A stretch of 64,000 nucleotides of DNA from Adiantum capillus-veneris (taxonomy: Eukaryota > Streptophyta > Polypodiopsida > Polypodiales > Pteridaceae), in the NCBI GenBank assembly GCA_014529385.2, contig CM043953.1, forward strand, positions 86,332,342 through 86,396,341, given 5' to 3'. Shown in pieces: positions 60,338 through 64,000 of the stretch. Made by a program: the position numbers and the translations under genes. The first letter of the stretch is position 1; each line of letters opens with the position of its first letter. The notes under the pieces were generated by a model. It did not search any database. It saw only the letters and a list, made by a program, of their open reading frames with translations, and was not told the origin of the DNA.

Positions 60338-60500
60338 CACTACAACAAAAAAGGGGGCCTTCGATGCAGGTTTCGACGTAGCCCATCGAAAAAACCGTCG
60401 ATATACGCGTCCCTACGAAAACGTCGCTATATGCGTAGATATACGCGTCGAAAGATAATATTATCGACACATATTTTGACGGGCTTAGCGACGACCATAA
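60338..60500. repeat. Terminal and subterminal repeats of the CACTA element
   Basis: Several short direct and inverted copies of a TCGACG/CGTCGA core occur within 160 bases of the end. In this superfamily such sites bind the element's own regulatory protein. Confidence 0.7.
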
Positions 60501-60730
60501 TAGAAAAACAAATTATTGGGAACAGGACATGCAGCCTGGCCTATGCCCAGTGAAAAGATGGACACAGCCACAGCCAGACTGACTGTCCTCTGCCCAAGAA
60601 AGCGAGCAACACCAAAATAAACCGTGCTCCCGCAGAAATTTCGGCAGAGTTCCCTTCGTTTTTACATAAACTTTTCAAAAAAAAAAACCATATCATGTAT
60701 ACATAACGAACTTAATTTGTGCAAAACCAT

Positions 60731-60897
60731 AATGGAGATAACCATAACCATAAACAAAACAATAACCATAAGCATAACCAAAAAGTTAAACATAACCATA
60801 AACAAAACAAGAACCATAACCATGTCTATACAATGACAATGACAATAACCATAACCATAAGAAAAACAATAACTCTCTGAACAATAACCATAACCAT
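60731..60897. repeat. Imperfect AACCAT / AACCATA minisatellite
   Basis: About 15-20 degenerate copies of AACCATA alternate with AACAAAACAAT. It lies inside the CACTA element, between its end and its first gene. The minus-strand frame across it is low complexity. Confidence 0.85.
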
Positions 60898-61309
60898 ATG
60901 TGTCTATACAAAAAAGAGACACAGAAGCATGTCTGTGTCTCACAAAGCATATATATGAAATCCACTGATGACTAGGCGTCACAACCTACACATAGGACAA
61001 GTCACAAAATTAATATTGATATAACTTCACATATACTTATTTAATTAAATCAACTCACACATATTAACGTCTCACCTCAATCGATCAACGAGACTCTAAG
61101 GCCTCCCAGTCTACAGGCTCTCCTGAAGCATCAAGATCATTCAATACTTCATAGATACCTCTGCGATATCCATCTATCTCCTCCTAGCGTGTCGGGACTC
61201 TATGCATCGCAAGATTCTGCGTTTATATAAAAATCAAAGTAATAAGAATACATGATTCATTACGTTTAAAAAAACGCCATAGCTAGGATTGTATTGGAAA
61301 CTCACAAAC

Positions 61310-62236
61310 TCATAGCGAAAGGTGTCTAAGCCTACGCTGCCAAGATTAGATGTCCCCCTGGTCATCTGTCGTATCTGCGCGGCCTGACGCTACTGCCTGA
61401 ACTGCGTGTTTATTGTTCGCTCATCCTCTTTGATCTACTGCCACGTCTCGTGTGGGATGCTCGAAGGCTTCGGTGAGCCGGTCTTGAAAGCCTTCCAAGC
61501 TGCATCTTGTCGATGTTTCACGGTGTCCCATGCAACACCCTTGATCCACCGCCGCAAAATAGCCTTTGAACCCGGAGTAGGCTGGTACTCTCTCATAATG
61601 GTCTCCACTATATAAATGACTTTGTCCTCATCTTGGTCAGGCCAAGGCGTCAGAATGCTGGTCGAAATCTGCAGCTCCGCGAGCTGGCGAATCCGCTCTC
61701 TCATCTTAGTACCGACTCTATCCATGTCAACAGAACCATCTGCCCGTACAGTATAGAGCTTGGAGACACTAGGATTGTGTTCCCCCCAAGGTGTCCGAGG
61801 TGTGCCAAGAGGTGTGTCGAGAGGTGTGCCTAGGTAGGATGGGGGTTGTGAGCGAGGATGGGTCGAAGCATCTGTGGATCCTCCTCCACAGCAACCACCA
61901 CCTCCACCTGACGATCGCCGAGATCGGCGAGTGCACCTGTGCTGTGGAGATGAGGACGTACCCGCCTCTGCCGCATCCCTAGGTATTGAAGCGGCCGAGA
62001 TGGGAGACCTCGCAGGAATCCTACCCGTAGGCGTCCCCCCCCTCCCCCCCCCCAATAGGCGTCCCTCCCCCCATAGGCGTTGGACCCTCGGGTGTGAAGC
62101 CCGGAGCCATAGTACCCGTGCCTTTGGCTACCCAGTACTGAGAAGCGTCTGCCATCTGACTGGACGTCATCCGTGTGACAAAGCCCATAAATGCATCTGC
62201 ACTCATAGAAGCGGGATCTGGAAACTGGTCTGCCAT
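61310..62236 (-). pseudogene. Transposase_24-like (TNP1/TnpA-type) gene of the CACTA element
   Basis: The start is read as MADQFPDPASMSADAFMGF at 62,236, running into Gly/Pro-rich sequence. The frame breaks in runs of G at about 62,035-62,060 and resumes as GGTPTGRIPARSPISAASIP. It continues through an Arg/Gly/Ser-rich segment to KLYTVRADGSVDMDRVG and KAILRRWIKGVAWDTVKHRQ, then WKAFKTGSPKPSSIPHETWQ, where a stop (about 61,434) precedes further family-like sequence. The last part resembles the domain of plant transposase family 24, thought to bind subterminal repeats. The homopolymer break could be a real frameshift or a sequencing error. Confidence 0.6.
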
Positions 62237-62343
62237 ACTAAAGTCTTGCACAAACAAAGTAAAATAAAGCATCAGAATACCTTTGTTTAAATTAACTTTA
62301 AGCTTAATTTCAAATCAATGTCTTCACAAAAACACTTACAGGC

Positions 62344-64000
62344 CTAGGCCTCGACGAGTGAGGCATCATCGATATTGTCTATCTCTAATTGCAGACATAA
62401 CTCTGCCCCAACTCGTTCTGGCAGGTTGTCTTCATCCATTGCATCTTCATCTACAAGTGTCAATTTTGCCTCGTCTGCGTCATCCCTCATATATCTGTCA
62501 GCTTCCTCTGCCATACCTTCGTCCATCTCATCTAATGTCACAGTAGTATGGACGTCGTCTGACCGACTTTCCTCCAGGAGCTCTTGCCCTTCAAATACTT
62601 GTTTATTTCTTGGAGCAACCTGAACCACAAACCACCATTGTCGCTCTCAAGGGTCCGGTACAAAGACCACTTGCTTGCAATGTTCGGGGAGAGCAAATGT
62701 GTCGCTCGCATCTGTCCAAACCTTTGTAGAATCTATTTGCACAAGCTTGTTTCCATCTCTGCGTACCGTTGCATTGCGACCAGAAGTAATCACCTTGAAC
62801 CACTTTACATCCAACAAAAACATCTCAAACCGCCTAAAGCTGACTTTCACGATATCTGACACCAGACCATAGTAATCCAGGTTGCTAATGCTCTCATTCG
62901 TGTCTCTGGCACTGGACCTGCTCTTTTGCATGAAACTAACCATTACCCCATTGTCAAACGTGTTTCTTCTGTTGCCAATCTATTGTGTTTTGAAATGCTT
63001 TCCATGCGACCATGTATGTATGATACTTCCAGTCACATCCAATAGCCAACTCTTCCTCTTCTATAGATATGGGTTCTCCGATCGTTCGAGCTGCTCTCAC
63101 TGTCTTGTCCAACCATGCCATTGTAGGGAATTCAGGTAGAGGAGCGAGATAGTCTGGCAAGGGTAAGCCTCTAGTCGTTCGGCTTCGCTTGAAATCGTGT
63201 CGCTCCCTATTGCGTCTCTCTTTCTCTTCTTCGTACCTTTCAAGCCATTTTTGCATCAGCGCTGAATTTAGTATACATAACTTCATGATCTTTTTTCACA
63301 TGGCATCGTTCATTTTCTTCGGCACCCCTTGCCCTTGCGGCTTCTCTCCTACCAGTCTTACATCCTCCTCATCGCTCCATAGTCAAGGTATTTCTGGGTC
63401 AGAAACGGATAGAAATTTGGTCGTCAAGATAAGAGACTCTTGCACCAACCATCCTTCTGCCATGCACCCCTCTGGACGCGCGTTTTGGCAAACAAAACCC
63501 TTAAGTGTTTTCATGAACCTCTCTAGAAAGAACATCCAACGGCTGTGGACTGTACCTGCCACTGCAACCTCATTTACTACATGGACGAGCAAGTGCATTT
63601 GGATAGTTAGGCAGCTCGTGGGTAGATACTTCTCAATCATGCAAACTGCCTCAATGGAGTTAGTCCTTGTGACTACAATAGATTCCTCCCGTATCTCCTT
63701 GGAAGAGATCCACCGCACTAGCTCTGAAATCTTGTATATGCAGGTCTGCACTTCCTCCGTTAAACACCCCTTATTCTATCTGTAAGCCCTTTTCTGCTTC
63801 CATCCTTGGCTCTATATTGGTCGGACCTTCGTGCGCATAATCCTTTTTCTCTCTCTCTCAGATGTAGGTGCTCTGTCGCGAAAATCAATGCCCGTTCCGT
63901 AGGAGTCGTATCGTAGATTTTGTATGGTTTCTCTAGCAAACTCTCCGTACTTGTGCACATGCTCATTACATATCCTACGCTTGCACAAGATTTGATACTT
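62344..64000 (-). pseudogene. TNP2-type transposase of the CACTA element, C-terminal part (DUF4218-DUF4216), partial
   Basis: Reading down from 64,000: a poorly assigned segment (63,760-63,966), then a DUF4218-type domain at 63,383-63,751 (CMIEKYLPTSCLTIQMHLLV, then SRWMFFLERFMKTLKGFV and ARPEGCMAEGWLVQESLILT). A linker follows (62,954-63,286). A DUF4216-type domain is at 62,600-62,943 (LDYYGLVSDIVKVSFRRFEM, KVWTDASDTFALPEHCKQVV, then WWFVVQVAPRNKQ). It ends in an acidic tail to 62,344. Stops at about 62,645, 62,945 and 63,285 break the frame. These domains accompany the Tnp2 catalytic domain in plant CACTA transposases; the catalytic domain is outside the window. Confidence 0.75.

Larger units (their letters stand above)
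60338..64000 (-). mobile_element. CACTA (En/Spm-type) transposon, right-hand part, runs off the window
   Basis: The terminus CACTACAACAAAAAAGGG begins at 60,338. It is followed by subterminal repeats built on TCGACG, GTCGATATACGCGTC and CGTCGCTATATGCG (60,360-60,500). Transposase genes follow on the minus strand: a Transposase_24-like gene, then DUF4216- and DUF4218-type domains of the TNP2 kind. The opposite end and the catalytic Tnp2 part lie beyond 64,000. An insertion in the 58.7-60.3 kb element is likely. Confidence 0.85.

Noticed and set aside
60731-60897. Telomere-like repeat
   Set aside because: The unit AACCATA differs from the plant telomere repeat CCCTAAA, and the array is irregular and lies inside a transposon.
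60662-60982. Minus-strand frame of 106 codons, rich in Tyr, Val and Met
   Set aside because: It translates the AACCATA minisatellite and shows no other content.
61406-62290. Plus-strand frames across the CACTA genes (for example 61,874-62,290)
   Set aside because: They are antisense shadows of the minus-strand transposase-related genes.

Overview
The window reads as nuclear DNA of a land plant with a large, repeat-rich genome. The signs are a plant-type UDP-glycosyltransferase gene with one intron, plant Ty1/copia and chromodomain-bearing Ty3 retrotransposons (most primed by initiator tRNA-Met), a CACTA element with DUF4218/DUF4216-type transposase domains, hAT, Mutator-like, L1 and SINE relics, and many long (TC)n/(AC)n microsatellites. 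The dense nesting and degenerate retroelements suit a fern, lycophyte or gymnosperm as well as an angiosperm. The sequence alone does not settle the species.

Layout. 1-4.8 kb is low-copy repeat: a tandem 120-bp repeat, an inverted-repeat element (about 590-1545), and a 1-kb tandem duplication whose second copy carries a 494-bp Mutator-type MITE with a perfect 9-bp target duplication. 5.1-6.83 kb holds the only apparently intact host gene, a family 1 UDP-glycosyltransferase with a microsatellite at the start of its intron. 8.86-9.3 kb is a hAT transposase relic and 9.3-11.75 kb an internally deleted copia element on the minus strand.

12,057-43,613 is a stack of five LTR retrotransposons. The outermost is a minus-strand element whose LTRs lie about 15 kb apart and which is flanked by GAAAAC on both sides. 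Its short interior is split by a plus-strand Ty3 chromovirus (14,364-27,939), which itself contains a copia element (21,294-25,967, target duplication GCTTC). Its 5' LTR is split by a minus-strand Ty3 chromovirus (28,602-42,184), whose own 5' LTR contains another copia element (36,260-41,720).

43.6-49.2 kb is a cluster of copies of one repeat family that all carry a microsatellite at the same internal position. One copy is interrupted by a 1.3-kb CACTA-type element, another by an L1-type ORF1 relic lying between two (TC)n tracts. 49.2-53.5 kb is the 5' part of another Ty3 element with a tandemly duplicated gag segment. 53.5-57.0 kb is a 5'-truncated sister of the copia at 21.3 kb. 57.2-57.9 kb has three short palindromes sharing a core, and 58.3-58.7 kb has two tandem tRNA-derived SINE-like units. 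58.7-60.3 kb resembles an LTR/leader of an unidentified retroelement. From 60,338 to the window end lies the 3' part of a large CACTA transposon with its transposase genes on the minus strand.

Except for the UGT, every coding region seen is transposon-derived and broken by stops, frameshifts or deletions. There is no operon-like organisation. The genes are related by insertion order, not by a shared pathway.
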